A DNA stretch of 64,000 nucleotides from Coenobita brevimanus (GCA_032717465.1 CM064690.1:25873153-25937152); one strand, 5' to 3'; counted from the first letter of the stretch, positions 12,171 through 24,314 are shown. Notes: generated from the letters alone by a model not told the origin. A program made the numbers and translations.

Positions 12171-12506
12171 AACCAGTCACCCCACCTCTCACTTAATTTT
12201 CTTTCAACTACACACTTAACCACTCACCAACTCTCTCACTTTCACACTAATTGTCTCACTCCCTCCACCTCTCTCTCTCTCTCTCTCTCTCAAACTCCAG
12301 ATTAGAGACAGAATATCAAACCACCTTTGCCTATGTTTATTCTTTCCAACAATCACTCCTTTTATTTTCATTTTTTTTTCCTGCCGACTATTAATGAAGG
12401 CCCTATGTACCTCCTCAGCACGAAAAGCCTCTCCTGTGTTGAAGAAAATCGTGAGAAAAAAACTAAATTAGGCGCAAAGGTTAAGGAAGAATGGGACTCC
12501 TTTTAT

Positions 12507-12765
12507 GTCCTGTGTTATCTGTCCTTGCTGTGTTATCCGTCCTTGTTGTGTTATCCGTCCTTGCTGTGTTATCCGTCCTTGCTGTGTTATCCGTCCTTGC
12601 TGTGTTATCCGTCCTTGCTGTGTTATCCGTCCTTGCTGTGTTATCTGTCCTTGCTGTGTTATCTGTCCTTGCTGTGTTATCTGTCCTTGCTGTGTTATCC
12701 GTCCTTGCTGTGTTATCCGTCCTTGCTGTGTTATCTGTCCTTGCTATGTCCTTCCTATGCTACCT
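12507..12765 (+). repeat. 18 bp minisatellite, about 14 units
   Basis: The unit is TGTTATCCGTCCTTGCTG, with a CCG/CTG variant. Because 18 is a multiple of three, all + strand frames are open (Leu-Ser-Val-Leu-Ala-Val, or a Cys-rich frame). None has a plausible gene context. Confidence 0.95.
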
Positions 12766-12779
12766 GTACTTCTATATTC

Positions 12780-13060
12780 CTATGTACAATCGCGCTCATA
12801 AATAGAAATACGCACTTTAATTTCGACTGGTGGTGGAATGTGGGATTGGTTTAACTTACTGTCAGGCACGCAAATCACCACTACACCAGGCATTAAGAGA
12901 AACAGTTCCACATTCCACCAGCACTCGACACTAGGGTAAATAATACGAGGTGTGTGGTGTGTATCCTTACTCATGAAAGCGTCTGTGCACGTAAAAAAGA
13001 AGCAGGCAGATACGGAAGCTTCAGGACCGTAATACTGGGGTTTCGCTAAAGTCATAAAAA
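12780..13060. other. Low-repeat stretch, nothing recognised
   Basis: A 91-codon frame on the - strand (12780-13055) without recognisable domain or splice support. Confidence 0.4.
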
Positions 13061-13190
13061 TCTACGGGAGTGAAATACCATGTTTAAAGTGCCTCGTTTA
13101 AAGTCTACGGGAGTGAAGTACCTCGTTTAAAGTCTACGGGAGTGAAGTACCTCGTTTCAAGTCTACGGGAGTGAAATACCTCGTTTGGGA
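13061..13190 (+). repeat. ~29 bp minisatellite, about 4 units
   Basis: The unit is TCTACGGGAGTGAAGTACCT plus CGTTTAAAG. The first and last units are partial. Confidence 0.9.
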
Positions 13191-13628
13191 TCATCATTAG
13201 TGACAAGCTTCCACATCTACAAATGCCGCTGTTATACAGAACTGAATCGCTTGGAGAATGAAAGGATAAAACAGGAAAAACGTCACTGGCCTGAGGGGGT
13301 TTTAGGAGGGTTCTTTCCTATGCTCACATCCTGGTTCATTTATCTCACACATACCCTTCTAGTCAGTCTCTTTCTCCAAACCACATCAGAGGATATAAGA
13401 ACTATGGAATAAAATATAGCCATTGTAACACTTCGAATTCCACTGGCATCACTCTCGCTCACTTATCCCGTACCCATTCGTGCATCGCCAGTATGGGGTA
13501 TGGTGAATTCTAGCTATCACTCTCCCCCCGGGAATTTCCGGTTTTGCAGTGAACTACATATTAACTCGAACAGCGACAGTTGCATTCCTTCATCCTCGCC
13601 TCTCCCACCTACTCACTCGGCTAATATT

Positions 13629-13633
<5 letters not shown>

Positions 13634-13705
<72 letters not shown>

Positions 13706-13795
13706 CCATCCACTCCCCAACTCCCTCAGTCTCACACACACACACCTCCCCCTCCCCTCTCCCCTATTCTCTCTCTCTCTCTCTCTCTCTCTGGC
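13634..13795 (+). repeat. (CT)n(CA)n and (CT)n
   Basis: (CT)n(CA)n at 13634-13701, a short (CA)n at 13735 and (CT)n at 13770-13792. Confidence 0.95.
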
Positions 13796-13904
13796 TGCCA
13801 AACAGGACATATTAAAGCAGTGTACAAGCATCGTGTGGAGACTCGAGGCAATCTGCATGTACAATGATGTGATGAGCTGCTCTCTCTCGCGTGGACAGAA
13901 GAAG

Positions 13905-13923
13905 GAAGATAGACAGATTAGAC

Positions 13924-13954
<31 letters not shown>

Positions 13955-14274
13955 CAGATAGGAGGTAGATATAGATAGGCAGATAGATAGAGGTAGACAG
14001 ATATACATAAATAGCTTGATATAAGTGGCAGAAAAAAAAGTGATGCAAGAAATGAGAGTGGATGATAGATAGACAGATAGATATATATATAGACCCAGAC
14101 AGACAGACTGACAGATAGATAGATAGAAGCGGGAGAAAGAAAGATGATGGAAGACAGGAAGTGAGATTGGATGGATGAAAGACGGAAGATGGATAGAAGC
14201 AAAATTGAGAAAATGATGAAAGACAAAGTACGAGAGCATGGAAGGAGGAAGATAGATGGATGAAGAGGAAATAT

Positions 14275-14310
<36 letters not shown>
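13905..14310 (+). repeat. (GATA)n/(GACA)n tract and (GA)n
   Basis: Interrupted GATA and GACA units at 13905-14130, GA-rich DNA to 14275 and (GA)n at 14279-14309. Confidence 0.9.
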
Positions 14311-14312
<2 letters not shown>

Positions 14313-14349
14313 GAAGGAAGGAGAAATTATGAAAGGAAATACAGAAAAT

Positions 14350-14860
14350 TCCTATTGCCATCTCCTTTCTTCTCCTTCAGTCCGTCCCTCCTCCATTCCT
14401 TATCCTTCCTCCCTTTTCTTCTTTCTTCTCTCCTTCCCTCCCTCCTTTCTTCTCCCTCTCCCTCCTCTAACTACAAGCCTTTCTTCTCTCTCTCTCTCTC
14501 TCTCTCTTCCTTCCAATATCCTTCCTCCCTCTTCTTTCTTTTCTCTTCCCTCTCTCTTCCCTTGGTTCCTTCTTCCTTCATTCCTCTCCTTCTAACTACA
14601 ACTGCTCCTCCTCCCTCTCTCTTCCATCTGTTAACTTTCCTCTCTCTTATTGTCTTCTCCCTCCATTTCCCATACCCTTCTTCCTCTCCCCTTCCTTTCT
14701 TCCCCACCTCTTCATTCTCTCCTCCCCCCTCTTCATATACCCCTCTCCCTCCTCTCTTCCCCACCTTCATTTCCCCCTCCTCTCTTCCCCACGTTTCTCT
14801 CTCTTCTCACCTCTCCCCTCTCCTTCTCCCCCTCCTCTCTTCCCCACCATTAATCCCCAT
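14350..14860 (+). repeat. Polypyrimidine tract
   Basis: C/T-rich (CTTCCTCC) for about 500 bp. The Ser/Leu/Pro open frames are artefacts. Confidence 0.88.
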
Positions 14861-15004
14861 CTAAGAGCATAACGACGCATCCTGAGAGGCCAGAATGAAG
14901 AAGAATGTGGAGGAATGATCATGCCAGTTTCGTCCACTCGTCCGCCTGCGATTAATCATGCAAAAATACAGACCTGATTCTCTCATTCCCCTTGGGCTAT
15001 GTTA

Positions 15005-15300
15005 TTATTACCTGGGCGGTGCGGTGGGCGGTGGGTGGGGAAAGTCTGGGTAGGAGTGGGTGGGGAAAAGTTGGAGTGGGTGTGGGGGGGGAAAGTTGGA
15101 GTGGGTGTGGTTGGGGAAGTTGGAGTGGGTGTGGGTGTGGGTGGGGGAAGTTGGAGTGGGTGTGGGTGGGGCAAGTTGGAGTGGGTGTGGGTGTGGGACT
15201 GGGGGGATGGGGTTGGTTGGGATGAATGGATGGATGGATGGATTAACAGACAGACAGACAGACAGATGGATAGACAGACAGACAGACAGAGACAGACAAG
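15005..15300 (+). repeat. G-rich minisatellite and (GACA)n
   Basis: GGGGAAAGTTGGAGTGGGTG-type units, 20-36 bp, at 15005-15205. GATG and CAGA/GACA tetranucleotides follow at 15217-15298. Confidence 0.88.
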
Positions 15301-15485
15301 TATAAAGAAACACAGACAGAGAAAGACATATACACACAGATCATGTAGACAGGAAAAATAAACGCCATAATTACGTGACGACCACACATCATTCAGACCT
15401 GCAGTGGAGAGGTGGGTTCGAGGTCCACACAAATGAGGGTATATTACGGTACAGTGTTAATGCATTATAAGCAGACAGATCAAAT

Positions 15486-15602
15486 AACAGACACAAGTGA
15501 TAGACAGATATACTCACAGACATACATTATATCAATTTCTCTCTGTATATTGATAGACAGATATACTCACAGACATACATTATATCAATTTCTCTCTGTA
15601 TA
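15486..15602 (+). repeat. ~59 bp tandem duplication
   Basis: GATAGACAGATATACTCACA through ATCAATTTCTCTCTGTAT is present twice in a row with no visible change, indicating a recent duplication. Confidence 0.85.
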
Positions 15603-15924
15603 GCTATTTATATAACCTTAGCTAGGCCTTGATTTCCTTTTTTTCTTTCTTAAGTTTATTTCATGTAGCTGAGTGACTGAAAAATGACAATGATTCAGTT
15701 TGGGTGATTTTTTTTAATAATCTTGGTATCAACTGGTAATTTCATTCAGCCCTAGAGTCTTCTGTTTATTTATTTATTTATTTATTTACTATGAGGTCAG
15801 AGTTAGCTTTCTGTAAATCATTCTAATCGGACGAGTATAAATGTTAAATATAAGTAATTCCGCAGGTAAACATTAATTTAAGGAGGTAATCTTAGGGGGT
15901 TAATGGAAACTACGATACGTCTCC

Positions 15925-15950
15925 CCTTAGCTGAGGAAAATCGTCTGAAG
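15925..15950 (-). mobile_element. Solo R1 end
   Basis: GCTGAGGAAAATCGTCTGAAGG is the right-hand R1 terminus. The preceding 60 bp (TTAGGGGGTTAATGG) resembles the R1 interior. No left end is seen. Confidence 0.55.
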
Positions 15951-16069
15951 GAAGTTAAAGTATACTAAGAAAGATGTAATGATATGGAAGTTTTACATTG
16001 CCTGGCTGTGTTAAAGTCCCATATTCCATTTTCTTTCCTTCGTTTTCGTCTCAACTTCCATGTCAATTC

Positions 16070-16385
16070 GTTCCTTCATTCCCACTCCCATTCCCTCATT
16101 CCCACTCCCATTCCCTCATTCCCACTCCCATTCCTAGATTCCCACTCCCATTTCTAGATTCCCCTTCCTTCATTCCTACTCCCATTCCTAAATTCCCACT
16201 CCCATTCCTTCACTCCCACTCCCATTCCCACCCTCATTCTTTTATTCCCACTCCCATTCCTACATTTGTACTCCCATTCCTCTATTCCCACTCTCATTCC
16301 TACATTCCCACTCCCATTCCTACATTCCAACTCCCATTCCTACATTCCAACTTCCACTCCCACATTCCCATTCCGACTCCCCCAC
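16070..16385 (+). repeat. ~20 bp CATTCCCACTCC minisatellite
   Basis: Repeats of ATTCCCACTCCCATTCCT with internal 12 bp and 20 bp periods and drift (ATTCCAACTCC). Not coding. Confidence 0.88.
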
Positions 16386-16482
16386 CATGCTGAATCATTC
16401 CTAAGTATTTTTAAAGACTGAAAAAAAACGTTAGTGGAGAATTTGAACATTGCATTCTGAAAGGGAGGAGGGGCGGTCTGGG

Positions 16483-16484
16483 TG

Positions 16485-16519
<35 letters not shown>

Positions 16520-16735
16520 TGTTTATATTAGTAGTAATAGTAGTAGTAGTAGTTGTCGTTGTAGTAACAGTAGTGACCGTGGTAGTAGTATGATTATTAT
16601 AGAATTTTTAATTGAGCTGCTCCGGTAATAAAAATAATAACTAATAATAACAACAACAATAATAATAAAAACAAATAATTATAAAAATACTGCTTATTAA
16701 GTCGATTATTTTTATCATTATTATTATTATTATTA
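16483..16735. repeat. (ATT)n/(AGT)n/(AAT)n trinucleotide tracts
   Basis: (TTA)n at 16484-16514, (TAG)n at 16528-16590 and (AAT)n/(ATT)n at 16625-16735. Confidence 0.88.
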
Positions 16736-16799
16736 TAATTAGGCAAAAGTGTAGTTAGCAATACACAGGCATCAGGTAATCTAGTGATACACGAAATCA

Positions 16800-17140
16800 A
16801 TCAGACACAGCCAGGTAGACGGAGGTATGCACGCTAGGAGACGGCTGGAGGATATTCGCTGACGTAACCTCTTCACCACGATGACGTATCCTCGTAACTA
16901 CCACGATACAATACTCAGCTTCGTAAATGTTCGCACCAAAGGGGTTCTAATTACCTCTCATTCACCTGTAATTAATCTCACCTTGCGATAACCCCTACCC
17001 CCCCTCAGGTTAATTACTGGCCAGGTGTAGTTAGACTGGAGCGCCGATTTGACTATGGTTTTTTCACCTTAACTTGGCTCAGATTTTCGTCCATTTGAGC
17101 GATATTCTACGTAGCTCATTGACAAATAAAATGTAAAATG
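16800..17140. other. Non-repetitive spacer, nothing recognised
   Basis: Mixed-composition DNA; no open frame of note. TTCACCTTAACTTGGCTCAG at about 17064 resembles the R4 start. Confidence 0.45.
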
Positions 17141-17149
17141 TTAAATCCT

Positions 17150-17152
<3 letters not shown>

Positions 17153-17185
<33 letters not shown>

Positions 17186-17244
17186 AATAGACTGAGATGG
17201 GAGACTGCTTGTGCGGGTCTCAAGGGATAGAGGGGAGGGAAGGA

Positions 17245-17275
<31 letters not shown>
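17153..17275 (+). repeat. (GA)n microsatellites
   Basis: (GA)n at 17153-17182 and 17249-17277. Confidence 0.95.
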
Positions 17276-17281
<6 letters not shown>

Positions 17282-17379
17282 ACTAACAGGAAGGGGAGTG
17301 TGAGATGAGACACGACGAGAATGAAGGAAGGGATGAATAAATAAAGGAATTAGGAAGGAATACGTGAATGATGAATAAA

Positions 17380-17790
17380 GAAGAGGAGGGAGGGAGGGAG
17401 GGAGGGAGGGAGGATGACAGGAAGAGAGGAAGGAAGGATGACAGGAGGAAAGGAGAGGGAGGAAGGAAGGAGGGAGAAATGACAATTAGGGAAGGGAGAA
17501 AGGGTAGGGATTGAAGGGAGAAAAAAATGATTGGAAAGAAAGAAAAAAAAAAGGAAACAAGAGGGAAAGGAGGAAAGCAGAACTGACAATAAGGAAAGAA
17601 AAACGTACAGAAGGAAAGGAAGGAAGGGAGGAAGGAAGGACGGACGGAAATAAGAAAGAAAGGACGGACGGACGGAAGGAAAGAAGGAAGGAAGAAGGGT
17701 GGAAGGAAGAAGGAAGGAGGGAAGGAAGAAAGGAAGGAGGGAAGGAAGAAAGGAAGGAGGGAAGGAAGGAAGGAAAGAAGGAATATCGGT
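17380..17790 (+). repeat. (GGAA)n/(GGAG)n purine tract
   Basis: GGAGGGAGG, GGAAGGAA and GGACGGAC tetranucleotides. The - strand C/T complement gives long Ser/Phe/Leu/Pro frames that are not genes. Confidence 0.9.
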
Positions 17791-17944
17791 CATGCTGTCT
17801 ATTACCATTATTTTGTTTTGTGCAGGGTCACTGTTTAGTCTCTCTCTCTCTCTCTCTCTCTCTCTTAGTTTATTACTGCGTTCATTGCCTCCCCTCATCG
17901 GTTTTTCTTCACTTCTTTCTTCGTCCATTTTCTGTTAAAGGATG

Positions 17945-18640
17945 AGGAGGAGGTGATGGAGGAGAATTTATGAGGGTAAGAGGAAGAGGAAATGAGGATA
18001 AGAAGAAAATAAACACTAAGGGGATATAAAAAGAAATAAATAAATAAAAAAGACGAAGAGAAAATGTGAAGAGTAATAATAAAGAGGAAGAGGAAGAGGA
18101 AGGCCAGAAGAGAGCAGGAAGAGCAAGAGCGAGACAAGAAGAGAGAAGGAAAAGGAAGAGGAAGGCCAGAAGAGAGCAGGAAGAGCAAGAGCGAGACAAG
18201 AAGAGAGAAGGAAAAGGAAGAGGAAGGCCATAAGAGAGGAGGAAGAGGGAGACAAGAAGAGATGAGGCAGACAAGAAGAGGATGAGGCAGACAAGAAGAG
18301 AGGAGGAAGAGGAAGAGGCAGACAGGAAGAGAGGAGGAAGAGGAAGAGAGAGACATGAAGAGAGGAGGAAGAGGAAGACGGAGACAGGAGAAGAAGGAAC
18401 GGAGGGAATGATGACACAAGGCAGGAGAAAGACAAATAAGAAGACGATGATGGAGAAGAGGAAGAGGAAGAAAGGTGAGGAAGAGGAGGAAAAGAATGAG
18501 GAGGAAAAATGATGGGGAGGAAGAGAATGATGAAGAAAAAGATGAAGAGGAGGGTGACGAGGATGAAGTGGAAGGGGAAAAAAAGAGGAAAAAGTGGACG
18601 AGGAAAATTAAGAACAAGTTGAAGAAGAGGAAGAGGAGAG
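17945..18640 (+). repeat. Purine-rich tract with 61 bp tandem units
   Basis: GAGGAAG-type DNA. A 61 bp unit starting GGAAGGCCAGAAGAGAGCAG occurs at about 18098, 18159 and 18220. Arg/Glu/Lys and Ser/Phe/Leu frames are artefacts. Confidence 0.85.
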
Positions 18641-18861
18641 TGAAGTGTAAAGTCTATGAAAAGGGTGAATATTAATGTGCAGACACGCAAACTGAATAGC
18701 CAATGGAAAGGTGTTACGCAAGCAATGAAAATACAAACCATAATTACAGGTAAATGGATCAGGTAGATGTAATTAACCGTTTTAATATTTTTCGTCCTAC
18801 TTGCAGCTTATTTCAGGTAGTTCAATGACTGGAAAAGACACTACTAAGGCTCGACATCCAT

Positions 18862-18900
18862 TCCACAGCACTTCCTCGTGACTAGCACCATATTCTAGTG
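18862..18900 (-). repeat. R4 fragment, inverted
   Basis: TCCACAGCACTTCCTCGTGACTAG is the reverse complement, with two changes, of the R4 segment AGTCACGAAGAAGTGCTATG plus flanks. Confidence 0.55.
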
Positions 18901-19104
18901 TTAATCTCTACACGAATAATGAAGGAGGTAAAATGAAGGAAGGAGAGGAAATGAGGAGGAAGAGGAGAGGCAGAGAGAGAGAGAGAGAGAGAGAGAGGAA
19001 ACGGGGAGGGAAAGATCTAGTGTTACATCCTTCTAGTGTTATGTTATTGTGAGAGGAAGTCAAGAGTACACCTTCCCTCTTGGCCCCTTCCTGTTCCTCC
19101 TCTT

Positions 19105-19887
19105 ATTAATCTCTCTCTCTCTCTCTCTCTCTCTCGTTCCATTCATTTCTTTTCCTCTTTGATTCTTTTTTCACTTTTTTTCAGTCTTTCTCCATCACGC
19201 CTCTTCCGTTTCCCTTCTCTTCCTCTTTCCTCCCTTCCCTCTGCCTCCCTTTCCTTCTCTCCCTTCCTCCGCCCCTCCCTACCCCTATACATTCCTCTCC
19301 TCTCCTCCCTACATTCCTCCCTTTTCTCTCCCTTCCTCCCTCCCAACATTCCTCCCTTTCTCCCTACAATCCTCCCTCCCCCTAACATTCCCAAGTCTCC
19401 CTTCTTCCCTCCTTCCCTCCCTCCTACATACCTCCCTCTCTTCTTCCCTCCTCCCCACATTCCTCCCTCTCTCCCTCCCACCCCTCTATCATTCTCTGTT
19501 CTCCCTCCCTTTATACATCTCTCTCTCCCTCCTTCCTTCCTTCATTACGTCCCTCCCTCCTTTCCGCCCCTCCTCTCTCTCTCTCTCTCTCTTTTCCTTC
19601 TTTCTTTCCTCCATTTCTCTTTTTCATTCTCTCCTTTACTCTGTCTTTCCTCATTCTTACTCTCTCCTTCCTTTCATCTTTCTCTCTCTCTCTTTCTCCT
19701 TTTCCCTCCCTTCTCTCTGCCTTTCCTCCCTCTTACTCTCTTCCTCCTCCCTTCCTCTGCTCTCTCTCTCCCCTTTCACTACATTCTCTCTCTCCCTCCC
19801 TCCCTAGCTCCCCTCTCCCCCTCCCCCATACTATTTTCACCTCCACTTGTTGCTCCTCCTTCCATTAACGCCATTTTTTCTCATTGT

Positions 19888-19919
<32 letters not shown>

Positions 19920-20313
19920 CTTCATAAAATAAGAGAAGGAAGTAATGCAAATAAAAGAGAAACAAAAAGATGGAAGGGAAGGAAGGAAGAAGGAAGAGAA
20001 GGAAAAGAAGGAGAGTGAGACGTAGAGGATGAAAGGAAGGAGGGAAGGGAGGGAGAGGAAGAAGGAAGGGAGGGAGAGGAAGAAGGAAGGGAGGGAGAAG
20101 GAGAGGAGAGAAGAGAAGAGGAGAGAAGAGAAGAGAAGAGAGAGAGAGAGAGAGAGAGAGAATTGCTTTTCCGGTGTTCCTTTCCTCCCCTCTCCTTTAT
20201 TCCTTCTCTCTCTCTCTCTCTCTCCTTTGTCTCGTCTGTATCTAATTACCTTTTCTCTCTCCCTTTGCCCTAATATTTCTCCTTTTTCTTTTTCGTCACG
20301 TTATAATCCCTCT

Positions 20314-20340
<27 letters not shown>
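19105..20340. repeat. Polypyrimidine tract, purine patch and (CT)n
   Basis: (CT)n at 19110-19135, a CTCCCTTCC tract to 19930, a GGAAG/AGAGG patch at 19970-20160 and (CT)n at 20314-20347. The 298-codon + strand frame is simple sequence. Confidence 0.9.
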
Positions 20341-20348
<8 letters not shown>

Positions 20349-20429
20349 AGGAGGACGTGGTGCTTCAGGATAACAGGTTCTTACTCACTCCTTCCTTTTT
20401 TATCTCGCTTCTTCCTTCCCTCTACGATC

Positions 20430-20560
20430 AACAACAACAACAACAACAATAATAATAATAATAATAATAGATGTGGTGGAGGTAGTAGTAGTAGTAGTAG
20501 TAGAGGTAGTAGCAGCAGTAGTTGTAGTAGTAGTAGTAGCAGCAGTAAAATATGCACACA
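20430..20560 (+). repeat. (CAA)n(TAA)n and (TAG)n trinucleotides
   Basis: (CAA)n(TAA)n at 20431-20469 and imperfect (GTA/GCA)n at 20482-20545. Confidence 0.9.
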
Positions 20561-21380
20561 TAATTTGCTACAACAAAAAGCAAACGATTATAAAAAAAAA
20601 ATGAAAGACATCATCATTTTTAACAACAATTCACGATGATGGTCAAGTTTAGCAGACAGACTGGAGGACCTATTCTGACTAGTAACCAAGGAGATCCAGT
20701 CCCATCTTATAACTAGCCCTTCGAATTTCAGTCAATATACTAGCTCCGTAAGTCGGCCAGTTCTATCATATGAAAAAAAAAAATATATGGTTCCCAAGGG
20801 CCATTTATTGGGACTTATATTTTTCATTTTCCACGTTAATTACTGTGATGTTCATGAAGGGCTAATTAACTCACTAATATAGCACTCGTAAAGGCTGGGA
20901 AAGTACAGTAATTATAGTAGCCTGGTTAAGGTGTACACAGACGCTAAAGCTGGTTATAGAATGTACACAGAAAGGATCAGTGATGTTGATATATGTAAGT
21001 GTCAGGTAAAATGCTGAATGAGATGTTTAATGAGATGATGTTTAATGAGATGCTTAATGAGATGATGTTTAATGAGTCACAATATTACTTACACACGGAA
21101 TATCCCAGATCCCCTTTCACCACCAAAGAGTGGGTTGATTATATTTAACTACTGTACACGAAAATGATGGGTGTCAACGAGATATGTGATATAAAGGATT
21201 CAACATTACCTTATATAATTCAGCAGAGCGCACTTGGAATATGCAGGGCAGTTCTGTTTACCATACCTGAGGAGAGAGAGAGAGTCTTATATTAAAGAAA
21301 AGAAGCTATGGCAGTAATTGTAGGTTTAAGGGTCCTGTGCAATTAAATCTATTTCTAATTCTCTCGGGTTCCCATGACTC
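20560..21380. other. Mostly non-repetitive spacer
   Basis: No gene recognised. Short tandem AATGAGATGATGTTTAATGA units lie at 21012-21075. The longest frames are under 40 codons. Confidence 0.45.
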
Positions 21381-21387
21381 ACTCTCA

Positions 21388-21472
21388 GCTGAACAAAATC
21401 GTCTGGCGTCAGCTGGAATACACTACAGAGGGGTCCCGAACAAGACAACTGCGCCGGACGATTTTACTCAGC
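21388..21472. mobile_element. Two R1 ends in outward arrangement
   Basis: GCTGAACAAAATCGTCTGG at 21388-21406 and CCGGACGATTTTACTCAGC at 21454-21472 point in the opposite sense to a complete element. They are the right end of one copy and the left end of another, 47 bp apart. Confidence 0.6.
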
Positions 21473-21559
21473 TCGCGGGGGATTTGAGAGTTCAGGGACA
21501 CGGATATGTTATAAAGAGTAGATTCAAAATATTATCTCTACCACGACTAAATGGGGGGC

Positions 21560-22800
21560 TCTTTTACTCTCTCTCTCTCGCTCTCTCTCTCTCTCCTTTA
21601 TCACCCTCTCCCTCTTCTACACATCTCAGAGAATAATGGCTCAATTGCCGTTCTTAACCTCTTCCCAGTCTTATCATATTTCCTTCTCCCTTTCAGTCTC
21701 TCTCTCTCCCCTTCCTCCTCTCTCCTCTTTCCCTCTCGTCCTTTCCTCTCTTTCCTCTTACCAGTTTCATTTCCTCCTTTTGTTTTAGCTTTCTTCTTTT
21801 CCTTAAGTCTTTTCGTTCCTCCCTCCCCCGCCTTTTTCTTTTTCTTCTACTTCATCTCCTCTTCCTCCTCCTCCTTCACTTCTTCTTCTTCTTTCTCTTC
21901 CTCCTCCTCCTCCTTCTCCTTTCCTTCTTCTTCTTTCTCTTCCGTCTTTAATTTCTCTTCTTCCTTCTTCTCACTCCATCCTCTTCCTTTTCTTCGTCTG
22001 TTTTCCCTTTCCTCTGTCGTTCCTACCCTCTCTTTTCTTTTCATATTTCTTCCTCTTTCATCCTCTCCTCCCTCCTTCATTCTGTTTCCTTCCTTCTCTC
22101 TTTCTTTTTTCCTCTTTCTTCCACTCTTTTCCATTCTCCTTCCTCCTCTCTTTCTTCCCTTTCCTCTCTCTTTCTTTCTTTTCCACCTCTTCCTTCTCTT
22201 TGTTACTCCTCTAATTCTTATTTCCTCTTAGTTTTTTCCTTCTTTCGCTTCTTTCCCCGTCACTCTCTTCTTTCCTCTTTTTCCTTTCTCTTGCCACATG
22301 CGTCTTCTCCCCTTCTTTCTCATATTCTGTCTTCCTCCTCCTCTTCTTCTTCTTCTTCATTTTCTTCTTCTTCCTCTTCTTTCCCTATTTCTCTTTCATT
22401 ATTCTCTTTCTACTCCTTTCCATTTTCTCGCCTTTCTTCTTCCTCTTTCACTCTCTTTCCTTCCTTCCTCCTCCATCGTTCTCATCCCTTCCTGACTCCC
22501 TTTTCCATTTCTTCTTTTCCTCTTCTCTCCTTCACTTCCTTCTCCTCTTCCTTCTTCCCATTCGCTCTTCTTTCTTCTCTATCATTCTTCCAGTCCTTCT
22601 CTTTTCTTTATCTTTCGTTTCCTACCCTTTATTCTCTCTCTCTCTCTCTCTCTTCTTCAACTCTCCTTTTCTCGAAATCTCCCTCCCTACATCTCCATTT
22701 CTCCTTCCTTCCATCCATCTCTCCTTCTCTCCCTCTCCTTCTCTCCATCTTTCCTTCCTTCCCTCCCTCACACTCCATATATTAATAAGCATAATCCTCC
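21560..22800 (+). repeat. Polypyrimidine tract, 1.2 kb
   Basis: Almost pure C/T on the + strand (CTTCCTCC, TTCTTC). The frames of 226 and 164 codons are Ser/Phe/Leu/Pro simple sequence. Confidence 0.9.
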
Positions 22801-22854
22801 AATTTCTCGTCACTCTCACCTTCTCACTTCCTATTACTTGACTTCCTTCCTCCC

Positions 22855-23175
22855 TGACTCCTCTTGGCTCACCCTGCTTCATCCTGCCTCATCTTGCCTC
22901 ACTCTGCCTCATCTTGCCTCACCCTGCCTCTCCATGACCCACTTTGCCTCTTCTTGCCTCATCCTGCCTCTCCTCACCCCACTCTGCCTCTCTTCACCTC
23001 ATCCTGCCTCTCCATGCCTCATCCTGCCTCACCTCACCTCACCCTGCCTCTCCATGCCTCATCCTGCCTCACCTCACCTCACTCTGCCTCTCCTCACCTC
23101 ACTCTGCCTCTCCATGCCTCTCCTCACCTCACTCTGCCTCTCCATGCCTCACCTCACCTCTGCTTCTCACCTGTT
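22855..23175 (+). repeat. CCTGCCTCxCC minisatellite
   Basis: Units of about 10-25 bp such as CATCCTGCCTCACCTCACCT and CTCTGCCTCTCCATGCCTC. Ser/Pro/His/Leu frames are artefacts. Confidence 0.9.
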
Positions 23176-23253
23176 CTCACCCTGCCTCCGCCTCTCATTT
23201 CCCACCACCTCACTTCCCTCCTCCTTCACTCTCCATTCATATCCTTCAGGCCT

Positions 23254-23290
23254 TCAGACGATTTTATTCAGATTAAGGAAATACCCTTGA
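23254..23290 (+). mobile_element. Solo R1 left end
   Basis: TTCAGACGATTTTATTCAGA, followed by TTAAGGAAATACCCTTGAAGG. It is cut off by a (GA)n/(GT)n microsatellite from 23299. Confidence 0.55.
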
Positions 23291-23294
23291 AGGA

Positions 23295-23434
<140 letters not shown>

Positions 23435-23607
23435 ATGTAATCTAGCAGGCAGGCACGTAACCATTAGTCTTCATAACATCTCTCTTACACAAGCAGGGCC
23501 TCTCTCTTGCCTAATTATTACAGACTTAATTAAAACCAAATTATTCTCCCCATTAGAACAATTAGGGACCGGGATGGACACGCGCAGGCAAAAGCTGGCC
23601 GAATATT

Positions 23608-23885
23608 GCACCTCTTCACCTTCACCTGCACCTTCATCTTCACCTTCACCTTCACCTCTTCATTTTCACCTTCACCTGCATCTTCACCTCTTCACTTTCA
23701 CCTTCACCTGCACCTTCATCTTCACCTCTTCACTTTCACCTTCAACTGGACCTTCACCTGCATCTTCACCTCTTCACTTTCACCTTCAACTGGACCTTCA
23801 CCTGCATCTTCACCTCTTCACTTTCACCTTCACCTACACCTTCACCTCTTCACTTTCACCTTCACCTTCACTTCATCTTCACGAT
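23608..23885 (+). repeat. CTTCACCT minisatellite
   Basis: CTTCACCTGCATCTTCACCT and CTTCACTTTCACCTTC blocks with a 6 bp sub-period. Not coding. Confidence 0.9.
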
Positions 23886-23984
23886 AGATAGAAATAGGAC
23901 GATAGATAGAAACAACTCATTTTCCTCCACCAATTTCTTGTACCATTAATTTCACCCCTTTCATGTGATTTTTTTTTTTTCGAA

Positions 23985-24075
23985 CTGAAGGGGTTATAAA
24001 TAGCCCTAATTAACCCCTTCAGCACGAGGTCCTTCTTATGCTGAATAAAATCGTCTGGAGGTAGTCAGGAAGTGT
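23985..24075 (-). mobile_element. R1 end with flanking CCCCTTCAG arm
   Basis: TTAACCCCTTCAGCACGAGG, then GCTGAATAAAATCGTCTGG at 24040-24058 and AGGTAGTCAGGA. The GAAGGGGTT at 23985 and AACCCCTTC at 24011 are complementary. Confidence 0.6.
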
Positions 24076-24139
24076 TTAATTTATAGACATCGATGGCTTG
24101 TGTTTTCTCGTTTGTATGTTTTATCTGTGTTTGAGATGG

Positions 24140-24144
<5 letters not shown>

Positions 24145-24227
<83 letters not shown>

Positions 24228-24230
24228 CAT
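24145..24230 (+). repeat. (CA)n(CT)n
   Basis: CA units at 24145-24193, then CT units with one ATCT interruption. Confidence 0.95.
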
Positions 24231-24314
24231 AAAAGTTGATTAAAAAGGATTACAAGTTTCCGGATCCTGCCCCCGCCATTTATAACAACGCAGAAAAAAT
24301 AGGGCTAAGAAATT

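Noticed and set aside
12505..12801. Cys-rich (CCVIRP) and Leu/Ser/Val repeat proteins
   Set aside because: An 18 bp tandem unit keeps all three frames open; no signal peptide or gene context.
19036..19932. 298-codon Ser/Leu/Pro protein
   Set aside because: Polypyrimidine simple sequence; equally long frames exist on both strands.
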